A DNA stretch of 64,000 nt from Alcaligenes aquatilis (GTDB lineage: Bacteria; Pseudomonadota; Gammaproteobacteria; Burkholderiales; Burkholderiaceae_B), in contig NZ_CP022390.1 of NCBI RefSeq assembly GCF_003076515.1, forward strand, positions 310,001 through 374,000, given 5' to 3'. The notes below the pieces were generated by a model that did no database searches, was not told where the DNA came from, and saw nothing but the letters and a program-made list of their open reading frames with translations. Both the position numbers and the translations under genes were made by a program. Below are positions 35,494 to 42,111 of the stretch, piece after piece (the first letter of the stretch is position 1; every line of letters begins with the position of its first letter).

Positions 35494-36717
35494 TTACTTG
35501 CCGTTGTTTGCCAGCCGTTTTTCGATTTCGTCGCGATGTACGTCGTAGGTGGTAAAGCCGGCCAGATTTGCGGGCATATTCAGTTTGTCACGGTGGATCA
35601 GCGTCTGGCGAATATCATCCAGGCCACTGCGCCAGTGTTCGCGCATGGTCATGCGGCCAAACTGGTAGTCCTTGTAGTGCTGTTCGTAGGGCTGGTTGCG
35701 ATAAATCAGGTGCACCACGTTGTAGCGTTTGTTGCTGGCCAGCTCTTCGGCCAGACGGCAAGGCAGCAGTTCTTTGCGTTGCTCTTCGGGGATCAACGGC
35801 AACAGCTCTGACAGGATATGACGCATGTACTGCGAATGACGCATGTCCTCGGTCACCATACGCGTACGGCTGGAGTAGCGGATTTCGTTCAGGCGGTCGC
35901 TGACTTCGCCCATATTATTGGGCACCGGGCCACGCGCACTCCACAAATCCACTTGAAAAACCAGGGTGTCGCGGCGGGGGGACTGATCCAGCACGTAAGA
36001 CAGCGGCGTATTGGAGACCAGGCCACCGTCCCAGTAATACTGCCCATCAATTTCCACAGGGGCGAAAGCTGGGGGCAGAGCGCCCGAGGCCATGAAGTGC
36101 TCGGCCCGCAGCGTGGTGCGATGGTTATCAAAGTACACAAAGTTACCCGTGCCCACATTGACCGCGCCGACCGAAATGCGCTGACGTTTGTCGTTGATGC
36201 GATCAAAGTCACACAAGCGCTCCAGCGTGTCTTTCAGTGCGCTGGTGTCGTAATAACTGGCCCCTTCGGGCACGCCCGGTGTGGCTTGCATCGGTGGGGG
36301 GAAACGGGGGCGGAAAAAGCCGCGCTGTCCCAAAACCAGGGCATTGCTGGCATTGAAGGCGCTGATGGCCTCGCGCATCACATCGTTAATGCCAAACAGG
36401 GCGCGCTCCAGGCAGGCCGGACTTGACCAGCCATAGTAGGGCTCACAAATGGTGTTCCAGAACTCTCGCAAGCGCTCTACCTGCCGCTCGGGGGGATTGC
36501 CCGCAATAATCGCGGTGTTCAGGGCCCCAATAGAGATGCCGGACAAACAGTCGGGCTCGATTCCTGCTTCCAGCAAACCTTCATACACACCGGCTTGGTA
36601 AGCCCCCAAGGCGCCACCACCTTGCAACACCAGGGCGACGGTTTCGTAGGGTGGCAAATAAGAGGGACGGGCAAAAGCGGGGACGTCTTGCGCTTGTGGC
36701 GTAGGAACAGTATTCAT
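35494..36717 (-). CDS. Patatin-like phospholipase with C-terminal DUF3734
   Basis: 407 residues. The patatin domain occupies about 25-235: the oxyanion glycine loop LQGGGALGAYQAG (32-43), the nucleophile Ser62 in GISIGALN, and the catalytic Asp230 in YYWDGGLV (Ser-Asp dyad complete). The C-terminal 140 residues, ending HRDEIEKRLANN, correspond to DUF3734, which accompanies many proteobacterial patatins. No signal peptide is present. The likely activity is lipid acyl hydrolysis in the cytoplasm or at the inner membrane; no operon partner. Confidence 0.87.
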   Translation of the reverse strand: MNTVPTPQAQDVPAFARPSYLPPYETVALVLQGGGALGAYQAGVYEGLLEAGIEPDCLSGISIGALNTAIIAGNPPERQVERLREFWNTICEPYYGWSSPACLERALFGINDVMREAISAFNASNALVLGQRGFFRPRFPPPMQATPGVPEGASYYDTSALKDTLERLCDFDRINDKRQRISVGAVNVGTGNFVYFDNHRTTLRAEHFMASGALPPAFAPVEIDGQYYWDGGLVSNTPLSYVLDQSPRRDTLVFQVDLWSARGPVPNNMGEVSDRLNEIRYSSRTRMVTEDMRHSQYMRHILSELLPLIPEEQRKELLPCRLAEELASNKRYNVVHLIYRNQPYEQHYKDYQFGRMTMREHWRSGLDDIRQTLIHRDKLNMPANLAGFTTYDVHRDEIEKRLANNGK

Positions 36718-36839
36718 GGCATCACTCGGTTCAAGAGGTGGGCAGGAGAGCGGGACTTATGATCCCTTCTGTTTATGCTGCACTGCAGCAAGGATACCAT
36801 TGCCGCCGGTCTTCACCCTTTCAAGAATGCAAACTTGCG

Positions 36840-37745
36840 TCAATTTTCCGTGCCTGACGAGCCCGGTTCCGGGCTGTGCAGATGTTGCGCAAAGGCGCTT
36901 AAAACCTGGCTGCGGTAGCGTTCCTTGTGTAGCACCAGAGATAGACGACGCTTTAAGTCCAGAAAGGGCGTATCCAGAATACGTAGTCGCTGATTGGCAA
37001 CAGCATCCTGGGTGGCCGCTTGTGGCAGGCAGGCCAGACCTAGCCCGGCGATGACGGCCTGTTTAATGGCTTCCACCTGGCCCAGCTCCATCAGCACATG
37101 CCCGCCAGGCAGCACATTCAGGGCTTGTTCGGTCAGCGCACGGGAGGCCGAGCCACGTTCGCGCATGATCCAGCTCATGCCCGCAAAGTCCTGTTTTTTC
37201 AAAGTGGTTTTGGTGGCCAGTGGGTGGTCGGGGGCGGCGCAGACCACCAGCGCATCGTCGCGCCAGATCCAGGCTTCCAATTGCGGATGGTTGACCGGAC
37301 CCTCCACGCAAGCGATGTCGCAGCTGTGCTCGAGCAACTGGTTGATGATGTTGGCCGTGTTGTCCACCGACACATGCAGGGACACGCGCGGATGCTGGCG
37401 TACAAATGGCCCCACCAGATCCCCGATCAGGTAGTTACCGACCGTATTGCTGGCCCCAATGCGAATTTCGCCACGCAGCTCGCGCTCGTCCTGCTGGCTT
37501 TGCATCTCTCGCAGACGCTCCAGGATTTCGCGCGCGTGCGGCAGCAATTGCTTGCCACGACTGGTCAACTGCATGCGCCCTGGTGTGCGTTCAAACAAGG
37601 GGCAATCCAGCTGCTTTTCCAGTTCGGCCAAGGCCATGCTGGCGGCGGGTTGGGACAAGTGAATGTTGGCCGCGCAAGCGCGCACCGTGCCCAAAGTGGC
37701 AATGCCGACAAACACTTCCAGTTGTCTGATGCTGATCGCATTCAT
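36840..37745 (-). CDS. LysR-family regulator, YeiE-like
   Basis: 301 residues. The HTH is at about 5-62 (GTVRACAANIHLSQPAASMAL) and the effector domain follows. It is divergent from a YeiH-type gene, the same pairing as yeiE/yeiH in enterobacteria, where YeiE has been linked to sulfite response. The C-terminal 12 residues are Ser/Gly/Glu-rich and probably disordered. Orthology to YeiE is supported by context; the CbbR and CysB groups are other LysR neighbours in sequence. Confidence 0.8.
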   Translation of the reverse strand: MNAISIRQLEVFVGIATLGTVRACAANIHLSQPAASMALAELEKQLDCPLFERTPGRMQLTSRGKQLLPHAREILERLREMQSQQDERELRGEIRIGASNTVGNYLIGDLVGPFVRQHPRVSLHVSVDNTANIINQLLEHSCDIACVEGPVNHPQLEAWIWRDDALVVCAAPDHPLATKTTLKKQDFAGMSWIMRERGSASRALTEQALNVLPGGHVLMELGQVEAIKQAVIAGLGLACLPQAATQDAVANQRLRILDTPFLDLKRRLSLVLHKERYRSQVLSAFAQHLHSPEPGSSGTEN

Positions 37746-37760
37746 GATAAATAAAATTGA

Positions 37761-37775
37761 TACTTACGATAAGTA
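37761..37775. promoter_or_regulatory. Candidate operator between yeiE-like and yeiH-like genes
   Basis: TACTTACGATAAGTA is a perfect dyad with 6-bp arms and a 3-base centre, 16 bp before the regulator ATG and 71 bp before the yeiH-like ATG. It fits the T-N11-A form of LysR sites and is the obvious candidate for the adjacent regulator. Confidence 0.55.
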
Positions 37776-37845
37776 ATAATGAATTTTTTAATACTCGGGG
37801 TCAACCTAAAATTACTTTTACTTATTACATACCTGGAATGACGAG

Positions 37846-38901
37846 ATGAGCAGTGTGACCGATTTACCCGCAGGAAGCACAGCCCTGAAAGCGCAGGGCA
37901 AATCGGGTTTCTCTCTGAAGCCGTCGCGTTGGTGGGGTTTTTTACTGGCGGTGGCTGTGGGGGTTACCGCCATGGGCCTGGGAAAATTGTGGCCTTTGAT
38001 TGGCGGTCCTGTCTTTGCCATTGTGCTGGGAATGGTAGTGCGTAACAGCATGGGCGTGGCTCCGGTGTTTCAACCTGGTTTGCGTTTTTCGTCCAAAGTG
38101 CTGTTGCAATGGTCGATTATTGGCCTGGGTTTTGGCCTGAGCCTGCCGCAAGTGATGCGTACCGGCATGGATTCACTGGCCGTCACCTTGGTGACGCTGA
38201 CGGTGGCGTTTGTGACAGCATTGCTGCTGGGCCGTGCCTTGGGAATTCCGTCCAAGCTGCGTACCTTGATCGGGGTGGGGACGGCGATTTGTGGCGGTTC
38301 GGCGATTGCGGCGGTGACACCGATTCTTAAACCCGAAGAGCATGAAACGGCTCTGGCGATCTCGACCATTTTTATCTTCAATATTGTGGCGGTGCTGATT
38401 TTCCCCTTGGCCGGTCACATGATGAATATGTCCGACGCCGGTTTTGGGGTATGGGCGGGCACGGCCATCAACGATACGTCCTCGGTGGTGGCGGCAGGGT
38501 ATAGCTACAGCCGTCAGGCTGGTGACCACGCCACGATCGTGAAATTGACGCGTGCCACCCTGATTATTCCTATCTGCCTGATTCTGGCTGGCCTGGAAAT
38601 GTGGCGTTCGCGTCAGGCGGGTCGGGATTTTGACCTGATGCGGGTGTTTCCTTGGTTCATTGTCTGGTTCATGGTGGCCTCGGCAATGCGCTCGCTCGGG
38701 TGGGTGCCGGTGGAGTGGTTGGAACCGCTGCGTTTCCTGGCTGAATTCCTGATGGTGCTGGCCCTGGCTGCGATTGGCTTGTGCTCGGATTTAAAGGTGA
38801 TGGCACGAGCCGGCGCGCGACCTGCCTTGCTGGGCCTGGGAGTCTGGATTGCAGTTGCCGTCAGCAGCTTGTTGGTTCAGCGCTGGATAGGTGTCTGGTA
38901 A
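37846..38901 (+). CDS. YeiH-family (UPF0324) putative sulfate/anion exporter
   Basis: 351 residues, about ten membrane spans. The family blocks are present: LWPLIGGPVFAIVLGMVVRN near residue 48, CGGSAIAAVTPI near 148 and AGTAINDTSSVVAAGYSY near 205. Members are annotated as putative sulfate exporters with little direct proof. Divergent regulator and bidirectional terminator suggest a single-gene unit. Confidence 0.85.
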   Translation: MSSVTDLPAGSTALKAQGKSGFSLKPSRWWGFLLAVAVGVTAMGLGKLWPLIGGPVFAIVLGMVVRNSMGVAPVFQPGLRFSSKVLLQWSIIGLGFGLSLPQVMRTGMDSLAVTLVTLTVAFVTALLLGRALGIPSKLRTLIGVGTAICGGSAIAAVTPILKPEEHETALAISTIFIFNIVAVLIFPLAGHMMNMSDAGFGVWAGTAINDTSSVVAAGYSYSRQAGDHATIVKLTRATLIIPICLILAGLEMWRSRQAGRDFDLMRVFPWFIVWFMVASAMRSLGWVPVEWLEPLRFLAEFLMVLALAAIGLCSDLKVMARAGARPALLGLGVWIAVAVSSLLVQRWIGVW

Positions 38902-38912
38902 GGCGGGGCAGT

Positions 38913-38961
38913 AAAAAGCCCCTGGCAGTGGGGATAATCCTCCACTGCCAGGGGTTTTTTT
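38913..38961. terminator. Bidirectional rho-independent terminator
   Basis: CCCCTGGCAGTGG (38919-38931) and CCACTGCCAGGGG (38942-38954) form a perfect 13-bp stem. Seven T follow on the plus strand, and five A precede, so it can stop both the yeiH-like gene and the converging SirB2-like gene. Confidence 0.93.
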
Positions 38962-38978
38962 ATGTGCTGCTTGTGTGC

Positions 38979-39359
38979 TTAAACGAACCAGGAAGCCGGG
39001 CTGCGGTTCAGCGCCACGCCCACGATATAGGCAAAGATGGCAATCGCGATCAGTGCGGCCACACCTCGGCTAAAGGGGGTTTTACCGCGTTTGATGGCAT
39101 AGCTGCCTACCACGATATAAACCACCAACAGCACAATTTTGGTTATCAGCCAGGGTTGGTTGGCCGCGGCGCCCAACATGCCGGCCAGTGCTAGACCACA
39201 GACCAGCAAGACGGTATCGATCACATGTGGGGCAATGCGCACAAAGCGATTCTGCAAACAGGATGAGCCGGACACTGACCAGAAGGCCCGAATAATAAAA
39301 AACAAGATGCTCAGCCCGGCGGCTGTCATGTGCAAGTGTTTGAGGGCCATGTAAGTCAT
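38979..39359 (-). CDS. SirB2-family membrane protein
   Basis: 126 residues with four membrane helices. The start MALKHLHMTAAGLSILFFIIR and the segment RIAPHVIDTVLLVCGLALA match the SirB family, which has no settled biochemical function. The ATG at 39359 has AAGGA about 10 bases upstream; an in-frame ATG three codons later is possible. It lies between the yeiH-like gene and the BigR operon, both of which concern sulfur compounds, but a shared function is only inference. Confidence 0.8.
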   Translation of the reverse strand: MTYMALKHLHMTAAGLSILFFIIRAFWSVSGSSCLQNRFVRIAPHVIDTVLLVCGLALAGMLGAAANQPWLITKIVLLVVYIVVGSYAIKRGKTPFSRGVAALIAIAIFAYIVGVALNRSPASWFV

Positions 39360-39476
39360 GCCTGGTATTTCCTTCTGAAGTTCAGGTTGCAGAAAAAGGC
39401 AGTATACGCAGGCTGGGACTTAAAAGTTTTTTTGCGCCCGGGCCTGTGTCTGCCTGGGCGCAAAGTACAGCCGTAT

Positions 39477-40343
39477 TCAGAGTTGATTGACGGGCAGCTT
39501 CAGATAGACCTGGCCATTACTTTCTGGCTTGGGGAAGTGGCCTGCCCGGATATTGACTTGGATGGATGGCAGGATCAGGCGCGGCATGCCCAGGGTTTTA
39601 TCGCGTGCTGTGCGGCGCTCGCAAAATTGCTCCACGCTGATGCCATCGTGTACATGGATGTTGCCCTCTTTTTGTTCTTGAACCGTGCATTGACATTGAG
39701 GTTCCCGCCCTTCAGGCGGATAGTCGTGACACATGAACAAGACCGTCTCTGCGGGCAAGGCCAGCAAGCGCTGGATGGATTCATACAACTGGCTGGCGCT
39801 GCCCCCCGGAAAGTCGCAACGGGCGGTGCCGACATCGGGCAAAAACAAGGTGTCGCCTACAAAGACGCCCAGCCCTTGAACGTGATAGGCCATATCGGCT
39901 GGCGTGTGGCCGGGTACGTGCAGGGCTTGCACCTGAATCGCACCAATCTGGAACTGTTCCTGATCCTTGAACAGCGTATCAAAGGGCGTGCCATTGGCCT
40001 GAATTTCGGCCTCTATATTAAAGATGCGGCTGAACGTGGACTGCACTTGCTTGATGTGCTCACCAATGGCGATTTTGCCGCCCACTTGTTCTTGCAACCA
40101 GACCGCAGCAGACAGATGGTCGGCATGGGCGTGAGTTTCCAGGATCCATTGCACGTCCAACTGCTGCTGGCGCACAAAATCCACGACCTTTTGAGCCGAG
40201 ACAGTGCTGCTGCGGCCAGAGGCGGCGTCATAGTCCAGCACCGAGTCGATGATGGCGCATTCGCGTTGGCCTGCGGCATAGACCACGTAGGTGAACGTGG
40301 AGGTGTCTGTGTGAAAGAAGCTGGCGACCTGGGCTTGTAGCAT
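39477..40343 (-). CDS. blh: Blh/ETHE1-like persulfide dioxygenase (MBL fold)
   Basis: 288 residues, metallo-beta-lactamase fold. Metal motif THAHADH (His71, His73, Asp75, His76), VPGHTPADM near 155 and FVGDTLFLPDVG near 173 supply the ligands of ETHE1-type non-haem iron enzymes. The N-terminal SVLDYDAASGRSST is typical of the Blh proteins encoded beside BigR. Such enzymes oxidise glutathione persulfide to sulfite in sulfide detoxification. There is no rhodanese domain. It is divergent from bigR across an AT-rich operator region. Confidence 0.87.
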   Translation of the reverse strand: MLQAQVASFFHTDTSTFTYVVYAAGQRECAIIDSVLDYDAASGRSSTVSAQKVVDFVRQQQLDVQWILETHAHADHLSAAVWLQEQVGGKIAIGEHIKQVQSTFSRIFNIEAEIQANGTPFDTLFKDQEQFQIGAIQVQALHVPGHTPADMAYHVQGLGVFVGDTLFLPDVGTARCDFPGGSASQLYESIQRLLALPAETVLFMCHDYPPEGREPQCQCTVQEQKEGNIHVHDGISVEQFCERRTARDKTLGMPRLILPSIQVNIRAGHFPKPESNGQVYLKLPVNQL

Positions 40344-40378
40344 GTCAGACCTCTTGTTGCTTATAAAATATTAAAAGA

Positions 40379-40390
40379 TATTATATAATA
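40379..40390. promoter_or_regulatory. AT-rich palindrome in the blh-bigR intergenic region
   Basis: TATTATATAATA is a perfect 12-bp dyad inside a 40-bp nearly pure A/T stretch (about 40361-40400) between divergent blh and bigR. BigR is known to bind an AT-rich palindrome in its own promoter, so this is the likely operator and probably overlaps a -10 element. Confidence 0.65.
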
Positions 40391-40417
40391 ATATATATTG
40401 TGTTTTTGTAGAACGAT

Positions 40418-40744
40418 ATGGATCAAACAAAATTGGACGCCTTGCGGCAGGTAGCAGGCCAAGCCAGCAGCCTGCTGGCCAGCCTGGCCAATCCCGACCG
40501 CCTGATGATTCTTTGCACCCTGGTGCAGGGAGAATGCAATGTGGGAGAGTTGGCACAGCGCAGTGGCATTGCTCAGCCTACTTTATCGCAGCAATTAACA
40601 GTTTTGCGGCGCGAAGAGTTAATTGCCAGCCGCAAAGAGGGTAAATACGTTTATTACCGTTTGGAGAATCCAGCGGTGCTGGCGGTAATGCAGACTTTAT
40701 ATGGAATCTTTTGCGCCCCGGGAGGCACTGATGATCACAATTGA
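40418..40744 (+). CDS. bigR: BigR/SqrR-like ArsR-family sulfide-responsive repressor
   Basis: 108 residues, winged-helix ArsR fold: LANPDRLMILCTL, then recognition helix QPTLSQQLTVLRREELI and wing SRKEGKYVYYRL. Cys40 (QGECNVGEL) and Cys99 (YGIFCAPG) lie where BigR and SqrR carry the two redox cysteines that react with persulfide. The additional Cys33 is not part of that pair. The 3' end overlaps the next gene by 14 bases, so repressor and transporters are coupled. Confidence 0.87.
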   Translation: MDQTKLDALRQVAGQASSLLASLANPDRLMILCTLVQGECNVGELAQRSGIAQPTLSQQLTVLRREELIASRKEGKYVYYRLENPAVLAVMQTLYGIFCAPGGTDDHN

Positions 40745-41162
40745 TTGGGCTTCGTTTACACCGTGGAGCGCCTTGTTTGGGGGCGCTTTGGTGGGTTTGG
40801 CAGCCTCTATTCTGGTGCTGTTCAATGGTCGGGTGTTTGGCATATCCGGCTTGTTGTCCGGCACCTGGAGCGGGGAGGCGGGGGACAAGGGCTGGCGTTG
40901 GATGGCTCTGTTAGGTTTGGCGGCGGCACCCTGGCTGTATCGCTTGCTCGGGGAAAGTGTGCCTGCCGTACAGCCGCAGCCCTGGATGTGGGTGGTCGTG
41001 GCCGGTTTGCTGGTGGGTTTTGGAACTCGTCTGGGTTCAGGTTGCACCAGCGGGCACGGTGTGTGCGGCCTGTCGCGCCTGTCGCCTCGCTCTTTGGTCG
41101 CAACGCTTGCTTTCATGGCCAGCGGTTTTTTGACTGTGTTTGTGCTGCGTCATCTGGTGTAA
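40731..41162 (+). CDS. YeeE/YedE-family half-transporter (PmpA-like)
   Basis: 143 residues. The ATG at 40731 follows GGGAGG and overlaps the bigR 3' end. Membrane helices alternate with the family motifs FNGRVFGISGLLSG near residue 32 and GFGTRLGSGCTSGHGVCGLSR near 102, whose Cys is the conserved substrate-contact residue of YeeE/TsuA-type proteins. Two such half-proteins usually work together, taking up thiosulfate or related sulfur species or exporting them. Confidence 0.88.
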   Translation: MITIDWASFTPWSALFGGALVGLAASILVLFNGRVFGISGLLSGTWSGEAGDKGWRWMALLGLAAAPWLYRLLGESVPAVQPQPWMWVVVAGLLVGFGTRLGSGCTSGHGVCGLSRLSPRSLVATLAFMASGFLTVFVLRHLV

Positions 41163-41172
41163 GGAGCTTGCC

Positions 41173-41583
41173 ATGCAATATTTCATCGCTTTAATTTCCG
41201 GCCTGATTTTTGGTTTGGGCTTATTGATTTCCGGCTTGGCCAATCCTGGCAAGGTGCTGGCGTTTCTGGATCTGGCCGGGGCCTGGGACCCGTCTTTGGC
41301 CTTGGTGATGGCTGCGGCGATTGCGGTGGCGATTGTGCCCTTCACTCTGGCGCGTCGTCGTCCTTGTGCGTTTGTGACGGGTCAGCCCATGAACCTGCCC
41401 AAGCAACGTCAAATAGACCGTCCTTTGGTATTGGGTTCCCTGATTTTTGGTGCTGGTTGGGGGATAGCGGGCTTTTGTCCGGGACCGGCCGTTGTGCTGG
41501 CGGCGTCGGGCGCGCCCTTGGCGGTGTTGTTTTTAGTCGCAATGCTGATCGGAATGTGGGTGGCAGGGCGGGTGCGTGGCTAA
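41173..41583 (+). CDS. YeeE/YedE-family half-transporter (PmpB-like)
   Basis: 136 residues from an ATG preceded by AAGGAG; the frame extends upstream but without a ribosome site. Motifs: LIFGLGLLISGLANPGKV near the N-terminus and GAGWGIAGFCPGPAVVLAA near residue 100, with the conserved Cys. It is the second half of the pair that begins 10 bp upstream. Together they form the transport part of the BigR operon. Confidence 0.88.
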   Translation: MQYFIALISGLIFGLGLLISGLANPGKVLAFLDLAGAWDPSLALVMAAAIAVAIVPFTLARRRPCAFVTGQPMNLPKQRQIDRPLVLGSLIFGAGWGIAGFCPGPAVVLAASGAPLAVLFLVAMLIGMWVAGRVRG

Positions 41584-41601
41584 ATGCCACGTCACACAGC
41601 C

Positions 41602-42033
41602 TTAACCCAAATGAGTGCTGGGAGCCGGAACCTGATCCGGCTCCATATTCACCAAACCCTGCAAAATGCCGCAATGCTCCAGGCCACCAGCTTGTCCGCA
41701 GCGGTGGCGAAGCTCAATCAATTGCTTTTGCAGGTGTTCCAGTTCCGCAATTCGTACGGCAACGTGCTCGATGTGCTCATCGAGCAATTCGTTTACCGGG
41801 GCGCAGTCTTGCGCCGGACCGTCCATGAACGCCAACAGACCGCGAATTTCTTCGTGCGTCATGTCCAGGCTGCGGCAGTTGCGGATAAAACGCAGCCGTT
41901 CCAGATGGATAGTGCGATATAGGCGGTAGTTGCCCTCGCTGCGCTCAGGTTCGGGCAGCAGCCCGACCTTCTCGTAATAGCGGATGGTTTCGGTGTTGCA
42001 GTGGCTTTTTTCAGCCAGCTCGCCAATTTTCAT
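41602..42033 (-). CDS. cadR: CadR-type MerR-family metal-responsive regulator
   Basis: 143 residues. The MerR HTH is at the N-terminus (MKIGELAEKSHCNTETIRYYEKVGLL), followed by a dimerisation coiled coil and the metal-binding part. Cysteines sit in AQDCAPVNELL, RHRCGQ and EHCGIL, matching the Cys77/112/119 site of CadR and PbrR. A His-rich tail is short or absent. Ribosome site GGAGG. It is divergent from the cadA gene with a MerR-type promoter between them. Confidence 0.88.
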   Translation of the reverse strand: MKIGELAEKSHCNTETIRYYEKVGLLPEPERSEGNYRLYRTIHLERLRFIRNCRSLDMTHEEIRGLLAFMDGPAQDCAPVNELLDEHIEHVAVRIAELEHLQKQLIELRHRCGQAGGLEHCGILQGLVNMEPDQVPAPSTHLG

Positions 42034-42052
42034 TGCTTTGCCTCCAATAGGC

Positions 42053-42083
42053 TTGACCTTGTAGTTACTTTAGGCTTTCTACT
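42053..42083 (+). promoter_or_regulatory. MerR-type promoter of cadA
   Basis: The -35 TTGACC (42053-42058) and -10 TCTACT (42078-42083) are separated by 19 bp, longer than the normal 17. This is the typical feature of promoters activated by MerR-family regulators. An imperfect dyad (CCTTGTAG with CTTTAGG) fills the spacer, where CadR would bind. Confidence 0.7.
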
Positions 42084-42111
42084 GGTCTCATGCAAGAAGC
42101 GAGGAACTGCT

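Noticed and set aside
42001..42111. N-terminal extension of cadA by 37 codons
   Set aside because: It runs through the MerR-type promoter and the start of cadR; the ATG at 42112 has a good ribosome site.
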